DNA of 64,000 nt from Hyperoplus lanceolatus (taxonomy: Eukaryota > Chordata > Actinopteri > Uranoscopiformes > Ammodytidae): positions 13,349,001-13,413,000 of the forward strand of contig CM049398.1 of the NCBI GenBank assembly GCA_026929865.2. The letters run 5' to 3'. Position 1 is the stretch's first letter; the number at the start of each line of letters is the position of its first letter. The translations under genes were made by a program, and so were the position numbers. This document shows positions 45,801 to 56,937 of the stretch, piece after piece. The notes under the pieces were generated by a model. That model made no database searches. It saw nothing but the letters and a program-made list of their open reading frames with translations, and was not told where the DNA came from.

Positions 45801-48800
45801 AATGTTTTTAAGGTTATCGAGTAACAAAGTGGCAGGAAAAAAAAACTGTGGTGCACTTTGAGCACTGAACCCAGCTCGAAACACAGGTAAATAACATAGA
45901 GGCCTCAAGAGGCGTAAAACACTTTCCAACTTTGCTGCATCATAAATTTCAACAGGAGCTAAAGGTAAGAGCACTAAAATATTAAGCTAAAAGGATACTG
46001 CAGCGATATTTTACGAGTCGTAAACAGAGCTATTGATCACTGATGTGATATATTTGATACAGGATGTGTAGATGGCCCCGTTACTTCACAGTAGGGAATG
46101 AATTATTGAGACAATGTTTGAGGAGGCAAACATTTTTTATTGCATAATGTAGGGCATGATGTCGCCTCGTAGCATGAGAGTCCTGGGTTTGAATGCATTA
46201 ATTATCTCGGACTGTTGGTGTGCATGTTTGAGAGAAAGGCAGAGTCAAATAAACACGTATGCACAGTCCAAAGACACCCGTGTAAGGTGGGCTGGAAACT
46301 TTTTGTGTTGCCCGTTTGAAGGTGAATGTGACTTTATCAGCCCTTTGTTTGACTTGTGACCTGTACAGAGTGTACCCATGCCCCTTTGCATGCTGGGATT
46401 GTCTGCCCTTCCCTTGGACACAACACAGAACAAGGTGTGTTGCAAATGGATGAATGAGCTACATTACTGCTCAAACTGCATGGATTTCATAATATCACAC
46501 TTGGTCATGGTTTTTGTATCTCAAGAACTTAATAACCTTTAGAAATAATTATTGGGGGATGCATGTTCCCATAAAGATCTATAAGGAGGTTAGAGGGCTA
46601 ATTCTTTCGTACTGTGTAGGATGTGGAAGGATATTGAACGTCAAAGCTGAGTCCATCATAAGCCAAACATGCCATATTCAACCTGTCTAGGGCAGCTAGA
46701 GTCCTGCCACAAATATTCAACTGGGAAAAACATGTCACCTGCTAAGGAGCATATGGCATTTAAATGGCAGAGGAGCACCACAATTTAAATACCACCCGAT
46801 CTGCTGCATGGGAACAGCACAGTCGCCCATCCCTCCTGTTGACTTGGAGAAGAACATTATTGGTGTCATCTGTCTCCCGCAAGAACAGAGCATTTATAGA
46901 GCCTCAGCCAATTTAAATTAAGTGATATGATACCATTATTTATACGAGAAACAATGGCTGAGTGTGGCATAATAGCATGCTTCCAGTGAAACTGCAACTT
47001 CTATTCTACTGTTTAACTGAAGGTGACATTGATTTTGATCATGCTTCTAGTAGCTGAATCTGGTCATGTTGATCAATAACTTCTGCCAGAACAGCATTTC
47101 CCTTTGGCTCTCTTGAAAAAGCCAATTAAGGGAGCTATGCACATGCTCTCCTAGAGAATTTCAAATGCATAGAAACACTACCTTCCCTACAGTCCCATTA
47201 AATAATGCATAAGAACAATATATTATTGTGCAGTGCTTGCTATCACAAGTATTTCTAGTTATATTAAGGCCCCCTGAAAGAAGAAGAATTGGACAAAATT
47301 AAGTGCACTTTATCCACTATTCATTTTTGACTGAGGCATTAGGAAAAAGATAAAGCCTCCATAATTTACTCCTGCTGCATATGCCACTGTGATGAGAGAT
47401 CATTTCCTCCTCACATATTGATTTGTTTGTCAGAAATTCTTACGGCGTGCTCTTCATCAGACTGCACTGGCCTGATTGGTGATGTCTAACTCTGCTGCCT
47501 ATTACAGAACGTTTCAGAAAACATTCTCTATTCTAGTGAAGTGAACTATTAAAAGCCTCAACTTTCAAGTTCTGTTTTCTGGTTGGTTGAATATCTTGCT
47601 TAGAGATGCATAAATACAGCACCCACCAGTGCAAAAACAAGACATTTGTGTAGAAAGTCTAGTCACTTATGTCTTTTCATAGTATCACTGCATGTTGTTC
47701 CAGGAAAGTTATAGGTATTGTTTATGTTTCAGTACATACTGTACCATTTGAGGTGGTGAAGGCACGATACAAATTTTATACAAACTTACATATTAGGGGA
47801 GATAAATCATAAATCATTATTATAATAGTTTAATTATGTGCTGTTATATTTTCACAAAGGTCATATTTTTTATTTTTTATAATTCATCATCAGAGAGCGT
47901 GTTGATTAACAATCATGTTTCTTAATTTCTCGCATTTTTGAGCTGACACATTTTTTTTAACTTGCCTCAATTAAAACTCCCTAAATGTCTCTGATGAAAA
48001 TGTCATCGGTAGCAGAATATTCATGCATTTGGCCCAAATCCATGAAATAAGTTTTACTTCAGTGCTGGCTTTGGTGCATGTGTTGTTTGATATTATTTTT
48101 ATAATATGAACACAAAATAACAAAGAGAAATTGTAATGCCTTGGGCATTGTCAAACAATAACAACCTTGGAGGTTTATCTCTAAGTGTGCTGCACTATAT
48201 TCGTGGAAAGCAACAGATTATCGCTGTTTAAATCTTCAACACATCTTTGAAAGCTTTATACAGTAACTCTGAAATACTGATCCCATCTCAGAATAGATTT
48301 GAGGTTTCTGAATAAGTGTTGCACAGATATGTATCGAGTCGACCAATGTCTTATGAATTGAATGACTGTTGAATATTTTTTAAAGGGAAGTATCGATAAA
48401 ATGTAAAGTATTGTAAACAATATTTTATTTTATGTTTTTTTTCTCCCCCAATGTTAATGTGAAGTTAAGGGGGAAAACCGGTCAAAATTGCTTGTTATAA
48501 AGCATGCTGATAACCTACTAATTAAAGAGGTGTGCAGTGTGTTCTTTTTATTTTGGCTTTGCTTTTCTTAAGTAAGCAGCAGAACACATCGATCAGCAAA
48601 TTATTACACATACATGAGAAGAAGGACAGTTAAGCAGAGTGAATTTCTTGCTGACACAGAGCTTAAAGCCGGGCCCAGAAAATCTTTCCCTCTGCTCAAC
48701 ATCCATTGGAGGTTTCTATCCTTGTTTGCAAATTGGTTGCTGATGTTTATTAATTAAAAGAGATGTTGCTGATATACCGTTTCCAACAGCCAACAGTGAA

Positions 48801-49581
48801 CTAACTTTAGTAATACCCCATTTTGGTGATATTTATGGCCTTGTTTCTTGGAATTGATTTTTGAGCAACGGGAATGTGCTCACTTTTCACACACTGACTT
48901 GCTGTTTAGTAGGCTGTATAAAATTCAGCAGGACACTGAATTTTCATATGTTGCATTAATTCAGTGTGTGACCAAACTGGGAATTGCATAGATTAGCATA
49001 TAGATTAGCATAGAATAATTTACATGATATAGCTATAGTTTCTTCTCAGGGTGAGTCAGTCCCTTTTCTAATCCTTCCAATGGATGTACCAATGTGTGAG
49101 TCCACCCATCCATCCATCCAAGTCAACCCCTGAGGCGATTCAGGGCCCCTTAGCCAACAGAGTGGAGTGTGTCACACTTGCATCGGCACATCCCGTGATA
49201 CACTTGCATCTGCACTAAAGAGAGGAGAGGAAAGGAAAGTCAAAATGTGGAGAAAAACTGTGTCAAGGCTGAACCAGCCTAATTTTGAGCCAGTTGCATA
49301 ACCAGAGTAGAATTTTAGTTTAGAAGCGGGTTATTATGTTGATAATATTGTGCTAGAGGTGAAGTTAAACTATGTTATTTTGGTTCCCTGGCTAAGATGA
49401 TGCCAACAGGGCTAATGGGAAAGAGAGGAAACCTGTTCGTCTGTGAGCAGCCATGTGGGAGCTGACCAATCCTAGCAGACTGTGCTTTTTTAATGTTGAC
49501 TTAAAGTGGCAGGCGCTTAATGAAGCGATTCAGATTCAGGATGAAAAAGCTGACAAAAAGGTGAAACAGCTTCTAGTAGAC
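42833..49581 (+). other. Gene-poor stretch, possible first intron
   Basis: 6.7 kb with few recognisable repeats, unlike the region before 41.3 kb. Small simple repeats occur, such as (TTTA)n at about 45786-45803 and (CATC)n at about 49106-49118. No exon or element is identified. The low repeat load fits an intron or regulatory region but proves nothing. Confidence 0.3.
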
Positions 49582-49970
49582 ACCCAAAATAGGGGTGGGC
49601 GATATGACCTACAATTATTAATTGTTGTTTGCTTTTTAAACAATGACAGTATTATATCATGTATACCTATATGAATGATTACATCGGATTGATCATGTTT
49701 GCCCTTTGTGTCTTGATTTACAGCCTCTGACATTTATCTGTAGAAATTAATATCAAAAAATGAAATGCCACAACAAAGAAAATAACTAACAAATTAAGTG
49801 CTAAAAGTGGCTTCTGAGTTGACAAATTGTGCACCAGTTTAGTGTAAGGTTGTACCTGATATTGTTTTTTTTAAACCTTTATTTATACAAGTAAACCCCA
49901 TCGAGACCGGAGACTCTTTTTAAAGAGAGACCAGTTCCCATTTACACATTACCTTTCATACACCGATAGC

Positions 49971-51618
49971 CAGGGGTGTAAAGTAGCGAATTACATTTAC
50001 TCGCGTTCCTGTAATTGAGTAGTTTTTTCGTGTACTTGTAATTTTTTAAGTGATTTTTAAAACCTATACTTTTACTTTTACTTAGAGTATGTTTATTTTG
50101 AAGTATTGTACTTCGCTACATTTTATATCACCTGCGTTACTGAGTAAAAAAATAGATAGGGAAAGGAGAGAAAAGAAAAGAAATATCGCGGGGGGCTTTT
50201 ATTTTTACGGCACAATACCGGAAACTAACACAGAGAATGATCAACAGGATCATTGCGACTAAATGATAACAACAAACATTGCTTCCCTCTATCATTAAAA
50301 CAAAATAATCCTAGTTAAACTATCATTGTACCGCACGTGAAGACGTGAAGGCTTTTAAATGCAGCAAACCTTTCATCCAGCCGTGCGATCGGCCCCTCCC
50401 TCACCTAGCTTTCAGTTTAACAGTGCAGAGTAGGATGGAGACGGTGCGTGTTGCCGGGAGCTTTGAAAAACTTCCAGAAGACGGCAGAAAGTCAGCCTTT
50501 GGTCGAGAAGAAAGGTCAAAGTAATAGACTAAAACAATGTGCAAGATATGTTATGCGCGGACACGCGAGTCAGATGACATGCGCGACCGTGAGAGAGAGA
50601 GAGAAAAAAAGTCATATGTGACCCAGCTGCACCTCAAAACATCACGACCAATTAGTTAACTCACTTTAAGTCAAATCCAAGTGGTCTATGACCAAGCAAT
50701 AAAGGAACAAAAAACACAGGAAGTTTAAAGCTCCTTGACTCTTGCCACCACAACAGTCATCAATTAAGAACACTGTAGCCTACAATGCAACTTGCTTATC
50801 CAGCCAGCTCCATGAGATATACATTAAAATATGCCCTCACATTCCTGCTAGCAAAAGACGTGCCCTATCAACAACATTTGCAACGGTTTATTTTGATTTT
50901 GACACTTATTGCATTTAATTATAAAAAATATGTTTTACTTATTATATTATTACCTATTTGCATTTTCCTTGTTTTCAGTTCAATTAGGATATGTTTAAAG
51001 TCAAAAGTCATGGTTTCAAATGTTAAATAAGTGCATGTACAGTTCTTAAATCAATGAATAATTGTCTAATAATTGTGATTACACAATGTCAATGAAAATA
51101 ATCATGATTATGATTTTTGTCAAAATCGAGCAGCCTAACCTTGCAATTTCCATGGTTTAGATCAATTATACACAATTACATTATTAGAACTACAGCTACA
51201 GTCTGTTTAGGTCTGTTGACCGGTTACATTCCCATTCCCCATTAACAGACTATTTGCTCCTTATTTCCTTATCTAAAGTATAATGACACAGTATACATCC
51301 ATACATGTGTGGTGACATGATTTGTTTAATTTGTGGACTTTAATTTGTAAGTGTTGTATTAATTAAACAAAACTAGTTTGAGATTTATATCCCCTTGTCT
51401 ATATATATAATGCCCTACACAGAAGAGACCCCTGCCCCCTCCCGCTGTTAAAGAGTAACTAGTAACTTGTACTTTAAGTACATTTTAAATCAGCTACTTT
51501 TTTACTTTTACTTCAGTAGATTTTTAGACTAGTACTTTTACTTTTACTTAAGTAAAATTTCATCCAAGTAATCATACTTTTACTTGAGTAGAATATTTTT
51601 GTACTCTTGCCACCTCTG
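49971..51618. mobile_element. hAT element, copy A
   Basis: It begins CAGGGGTGTAAAGTAGCGAA and ends TTGCCACCTCTG. The octamer CCGATAGC flanks both ends exactly (49963-49970, 51619-51626). Subterminal ACTTTTACTT repeats occur at both ends. No transposase; frames inside (for example 50785-51030) have no domain. An inverted, longer copy lies at 56938-59280. Confidence 0.88.
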
Positions 51619-51678
51619 CCGATAGCAGGCAAACTATCGACATTCACACGAGGCAAGGTGGGTGAAGTGTCTTGCCCA

Positions 51679-52077
51679 TAGATAGTATATAAAATGGATG
51701 TAGCATCCGGGCTGACCTCAGTTATTCAAACTGCATCCAATCGTCCTGGCCTATGCGCGTCGCCATCTTGTCAGATTTTTTACTCCGCCTTATTTCCTTG
51801 TGCCGAAAAAGGGCATTGATGTGACGTTGTGTGGAGGGAGGTACGCCCATCTAGCTGATGTATACCTCCAAGGCAAAGTGAGGGCCAACGGGCGGCAAGC
51901 TGTCACTCAAGAGACCTAGCCCCTAATTATTCATGAATTTTAACCTCCAATAGTTTAAAAACTAGCCTGCTAGAAAAAAAAATTGTTTTGAAAACCTGCC
52001 CCTAGAGGCCACTCGGTACACTGCAATTTGTGTCACTTCCGCATTGGATGCTGGAACTCGCTGTGGTAGGGTTTTGG
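51679..52077. repeat. 399-bp insertion with 9-bp TSD
   Basis: TCTTGCCCA occurs on both sides (51670-51678, 52078-52086), splitting the SINE cleanly. The insert starts TAGATAGTATATAAAATGG and ends GGTAGGGTTTTGG. No TIR or A-tail is obvious, so its class is unknown. A piece of the same family start is at 26328-26345. Confidence 0.7.
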
Positions 52078-52440
52078 TCTTGCCCAAGGACACAACAACC
52101 ATAGTGGCAGGGCGAGGATTGAACCGCCAACACTTCGATCAATGGCCGACCCGCTCTACCACCTGAGTCACAGTCGTCCCATAGTCGTAGCTTATATCAT
52201 GCAGCTAAGTCAAGTGATTAACTTTACTTTCTTTAAATAGTAGCTAACGTTACACAGCAGGACATATAAGGACAAGTATTCAGGCCACAACTGAACTTTT
52301 AAAGAATATTAAATCATGTTAATAAGTATTATTATTGATTGATGCATCATGGTGTCGACAATTGCGAAACCCAAGTCTTTGCACAGCAACACACAGGTGA
52401 TGACGATGACACTAGTGTACCGCCCACCTCTAACCCAAAA

Positions 52441-54549
52441 TAGGGATCTAAACCTCAAAATGAGCATGATGTGTCACCTTCAGCAAAAATACAGCAATGT
52501 ATATTTCCAAAAATGCAATACACAGTGTTATTTTGCAGCTTACTGCAACTCTTTCATTTCCTTTTTGCATGGTAAAAAATTAATAAACCCAGTACCTCAA
52601 AGTGATATCCTCTCATAAACCTCTTTGACAAAGCTCCTGTCCTTTAGTAGGGCACTAACAATAACCAAAAATCTATCTATATTTCTTTGGAAAAAAGCCT
52701 TATGTTAAGTGGCTCAAGTGCACGCTATGCTTCGTGCAGCTACTGCCAAGTCACAAAGCAGCTTCAGCCAAATATAGCTTTAAATAGACAAAAGCTGCAG
52801 CCTACTTTCTCTGTACCTTACTTGTGCTTATAGCTTGTGGAATACCTGTTTATAGGGATACAATTCAACAAGGAAGAAGTAGAATTTGACCATTCATTGG
52901 CATGCTGAAAGCATTTTCAACAATGTAGACAGTATTCTATATTGCAGTAAGTGCTGTGTGTCTGCCTTCTGTGTCCTATAAATGTAAATGTGTTCTTTGG
53001 AAGAAGTTGAGGCTTGTTACTCCACTGCACCAGTTTTCTCTCTGTAGAACACTAAGGAAATCCTGGCTGCCAAATGTCTTCAGTTGATCCGATGCTGTCG
53101 TTAATTATGAAAACTGAGCAGTGCTCTGAGGTCGCTTTCAAAAGGCTTAGCTGCGAAATGCCATAATGTAAATGCTAATGTTAGGTTTGTGAGTTTTTTT
53201 TATTTAGGAAATTAGAAACAATCCTCTACTAAACATGTCCAAGCATTTGCTATTGCAAAGTTAAAACTCACCTAATTTGCTGCTATCTTGAAATTTAAAA
53301 TCTCTCTTTGGAGTCCACGTAACCAAGAGCACTGGGTTTAGTTTTTCTAATTTCTAACTCTTGATTGCTTATGTAAGACAAATGAACTGAAGGATGAGTG
53401 ATTTAGCACATTATGTTCATGATCAAATATTTTGTGATGTGGGGAATCATCTGTGAGGGACTGCACCGAGGGGCATTGACTGACAAGACACATGAACTGG
53501 CAAAACAAAACCTACACCAACTCAAACTCCTTTGTTGAAATAAAAACAGCAGAGACATAACAGTCTCGGCCCACAGCGTAACCGTCTGTCGAGCAGCATT
53601 GACACATGTCAGCCAAACTCGTGTCATAGAAAACCATGCCCAGGAGAAGGTCAGCTGTATATCATTTTGATATGAGCCGAATTGAGATGTGAAAATATGA
53701 GAGCGTAATGGTCTGATACCAACATAATAAATATACGATGCAGCAGACTAGCAAACAAACCAGCCCTGCAATGTAAAGTAATAATCTTATTAAAGGCTTA
53801 TTGTTTTCCAACAGGGAATAGCTGCATGCTTTTGGCCTTTCAGAGCCATCCATGCTTTCAGTAATTGATGATGCACTTTGACGAGCATCAGCACGATCGG
53901 GTCATTAGATGGGTCTGACAAGCTACTTTCTATATCGAGAGCCTTGATAGATGATGACTTGATGTAGTTGTTGTAATCTGGGTGTCAATTGACTGAAAAG
54001 GCCTCATTTATGGTGGCTGAGATTAGTGATGTAGGACATTCACGAAGCGTGTCCGCCCTACTCCTGGAAGTGTAGAGGGATGGGTGAAGACTCCAGGCTA
54101 ATCCTGCAGGGCTTCATGTATCATTTAACTCAGCAGAGGTGGACATTTTGTTTATTGATTTACTGTAAAGGTGTTGGTTCTTGACCTCAGGTTTACCATA
54201 CTTCACATACTACATTTCAAAGGAAAATATTGAACTTTTTGCAGCTGTAAGTCTGTGCCTTCAAAATGGATGGCCTAAATCAATCTTCTTGGGGTCTTAT
54301 GGGTTCAGGGTGAGTGGTTTTACTTATGATGCTTCAGTACATTTTACTGCTTTAATCTACTTTTACTGAGGTAAATCAGTCAATTGAAGGGGAACTGTCT
54401 CTCTGGAACACCAATTTCTCTGGGGGTATTCAAGACTACTGCAGAGATGATGTGACGTTAATTTAGGGAGCATTTTGCCCTCAGTGTCTCTTATTATTCT
54501 TCCTCCTATCCGAAGGCAACGTCGATGTGTGAGGATTTTCATGCAGTGA

Positions 54550-54582
<33 letters not shown>

Positions 54583-55204
54583 TGATAAGATTGGTTTAGT
54601 GCTTCTCTAGACATTCAAAGATATGAATCTCAACAACAACAATTGGCCACGGTCACCTAACATTTTTCTAATAAAGCATCCATAAATGACACAAATACAT
54701 TGTCTCATTGGTCAAACCCTAATATGACAAGCGGGGAAATATAAAACTTAAAACAATTGCCCTTTCCTCTTGTTTCATACTTTGTTTGTTTTGCTTGATG
54801 ATTGGGTGCTGCTTGGTGAGTGCGTGTCTCAGAGGAAATGAAGCTCCAATTCAGGATGAAAAGGAGATAACGTCTTGGAAATCCTCTAACTGAAAGAGCG
54901 CATGGCATTAGCTCAGTAAGAGCAGATGGATACCCCTTTGATCCACGGTTGGGGAGGAGAATTCGATTGAGTGACTGTGATAAGACATTCAGCAGCTAAG
55001 CACTTCAACCGTATCCTGACTTGACTGTATTTAAACTACACAGACATTTTATTAACGCTATTATTTAAATAGGCGATTAAAATAGACTTACAACATACAT
55101 GTGTCTCTCTACTGTCATTGCAACCATCCTGACAGTATGTTAGACATGACATAATTGAGTGAAATCACTTTGTAGTCTGAATCACTTATACTTTCACTCA
55201 CTAA
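52441..55204. other. No firm feature; one microsatellite
   Basis: Non-coding. (TAA)n lies at 54552-54582. No exon, element end or RNA recognised. Confidence 0.35.
54552..54582. repeat. Microsatellite (TAA)n
   Basis: About ten perfect TAA units. Confidence 0.95.
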
Positions 55205-56223
55205 GGGCCCACTCACACTAGGGCCGTTTGCCTGTTCCGTGCTGCAGGAAGATTCAACACGATTCCCCCCTCCCTACTCCCCCCACTGGCCCGTGCTCAC
55301 ACTGCTCGTGGCCTGGGCACGTTTGCACCTTGCCTATGTCACCGTGCACGTTTAGGATTTGGAGCGTAGGCTATACGACTGTTTGTGAATATTTTCATCT
55401 GGCCAAAGTTGCATCATATATTCCACTTCCACATTAGGGCAACGAGAATCCTTAAGCTATTGTTTTTTTTTTTTAAAAATGTAGCCTTGACGTAATAGGT
55501 CGCGGTGGACAGTCTCATATTTGTGCAGCACGCTGTTTATTATTAATATAACAGCCCGTCATCAGACCATACGTACCAGATGGTTTTATACACACACACA
55601 TCGCTCCATCAAATCCAAGTCAGAACTTTTTGTATGGGCAGAGATCGTTTTTTTTTTTCTTTATTGTTTTTATTGTTAAACCTTAGTGTAGGCAACTGTT
55701 TCCTTATCACCGCACCGCGGTGTGTTGTTTTGGGTGCGTCTCCACCGCCATGCGTAAAGGCAGTTATGACAGCTGACGGGAGGAAAAAGAAAAAAATCAT
55801 CTGACGAACGTGAGTAAACACGAAAACCTTTTTGCTTTGCTTTCTGCGCTCACCTATTTAGCTCTCCCTCTTTTATTAGCCCACACCTAGGCCTACACAC
55901 ACGTTAATTCTCACACATTTTATGTAGCTACAAGTCCAAGTGGTGGGCAATTCTGGTGCCGACTAGTAAGGCAGCGGACGTTAACGGACTATGCATCCTT
56001 AATAAATTCACGTCAGGAACGCCGCCTGTGCGCTTGCTTGTGCGCGTGTCATCTCATTAGCATCTGTACTTTGGCCACGGCACACCTAGGGGAGGTGTGC
56101 CGTGGCCAAGGGGCTGTTCCGTGCTGGAATACAAGTTGGCGTGGTCACACTAGCCAAGCGTTCTAGACTTTAGTATGCAAATGAGCTTTGGCACGGGGCC
56201 GCGGCCCTAGTGTGAGTGGCCCC
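55205..56223. mobile_element. PIF/Harbinger-like non-autonomous element
   Basis: The ends GGGCCCACTCACACTAGGGC and, inverted, GGGGCCACTCACACTAGGGC match at 19 of 20 bases. The flanking triplets are TAA on the left and TTA on the right, a TWA-type site with a mismatch as in the 2378-3389 element. There is no transposase. Near the right end GCTGTTCCGTGCTG repeats a motif found near the left end (about 55233). Confidence 0.65.
56071..56109. repeat. Perfect 17-bp snap-back palindrome
   Basis: TTGGCCACGGCACACCT (56071-56087) and its exact complement (56093-56109) surround the 5-base loop AGGGG. It lies inside the PIF-like element but away from its ends. Confidence 0.9.
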
Positions 56224-56226
56224 TTA

Positions 56227-56929
56227 TTGTGTTTAGAAGGGTGAGGGGTACGGAGCGTTTGGTTCAATATGCGACTTTCTTGGTACTACACAATTACAAT
56301 CAAAATAGTTAATTATCTATGTACTTGCACATGCAAAACAGATATTTTAGTGCACAAGTTTCACCCAGAAGGTTTTGGCAGTGTGCCATTTGTTGCCCAA
56401 CCAGGATGCGAGAGGAGCAGAGGATGTAATCATCGTCCTTAAACCCATCTCGAAACAATACTGCGCTGAAACTTTTCATTTCAATGATTCTGCCTCTCAA
56501 AACCAAGATCCTGAAGCCCATGGAACTAAATGCATATCTGCAAAACAGATTCTCTGAGTGTTTTAGTGATAATGCAGGAGGGCTAGATCAATAGGTATGA
56601 ATAGCATCCAGGAATGGTGCACCGATCAGAGTGCAAGGAATGATGATGATGAGACGTGGCTTTCTTTAGATTATATTATTTTCAGCCGTATTTTTTTAAA
56701 TCCACTGTATTGTCTTCCAGTTTTCTATAAAACAGTAAAATAAAACACCATTAGTTTTACAAGGCATAATAAATAAATAACTATTGGCTAAACATATACA
56801 CAGTATAGCAGGCTGATATAACTAAACAGAGCCTCATTCATAATACCGGAGAACATCATACACACATTATACTCAGATAAGATAAACAGACTCTACATAA
56901 CATGACCGCGCCAAAGAGCAGACATGGGG
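56227..56929. other. No recognisable feature
   Basis: Non-coding spacer between two elements. Confidence 0.3.
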
Positions 56930-56937
56930 CCAAGCAG

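Larger units (their letters stand above)
49866..52180 (-). repeat. tRNA-derived SINE, interrupted twice
   Basis: Read on the minus strand, the head (52180 downwards) has GACTCAGGTGGTAGAGCGGG (A box) and GGCGGTTCAATCCTCG (B box), followed by GTCCTTGGGCAAGACACTTC and ending with GTATAAATAAAGGTTTAAAA. The body is cut by insertions at 51679-52077 and 49971-51618. Joined together the three parts make one SINE of about 260-270 bp. Confidence 0.7.
49590..52432. mobile_element. hAT-type element (TAGGGGTGGGCG ends), host of a nest
   Basis: The left end TAGGGGTGGGCGATAT and the right end (inverted TAGAGGTGGGCGGTAC) are imperfect TIRs. The octamer ACCCAAAA flanks both sides perfectly (49582-49589, 52433-52440), which fits hAT. 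Its own sequence is only about 270 bp on the left and 250 bp on the right; the rest is a SINE and insertions into it. Confidence 0.75.

Noticed and set aside
49453..49674. Exon with LKWQALNEAIQIQDEKADKK
   Set aside because: It looks helical and charged but runs through the ACCCAAAA site into the hAT end, and no splice sites fit around it.
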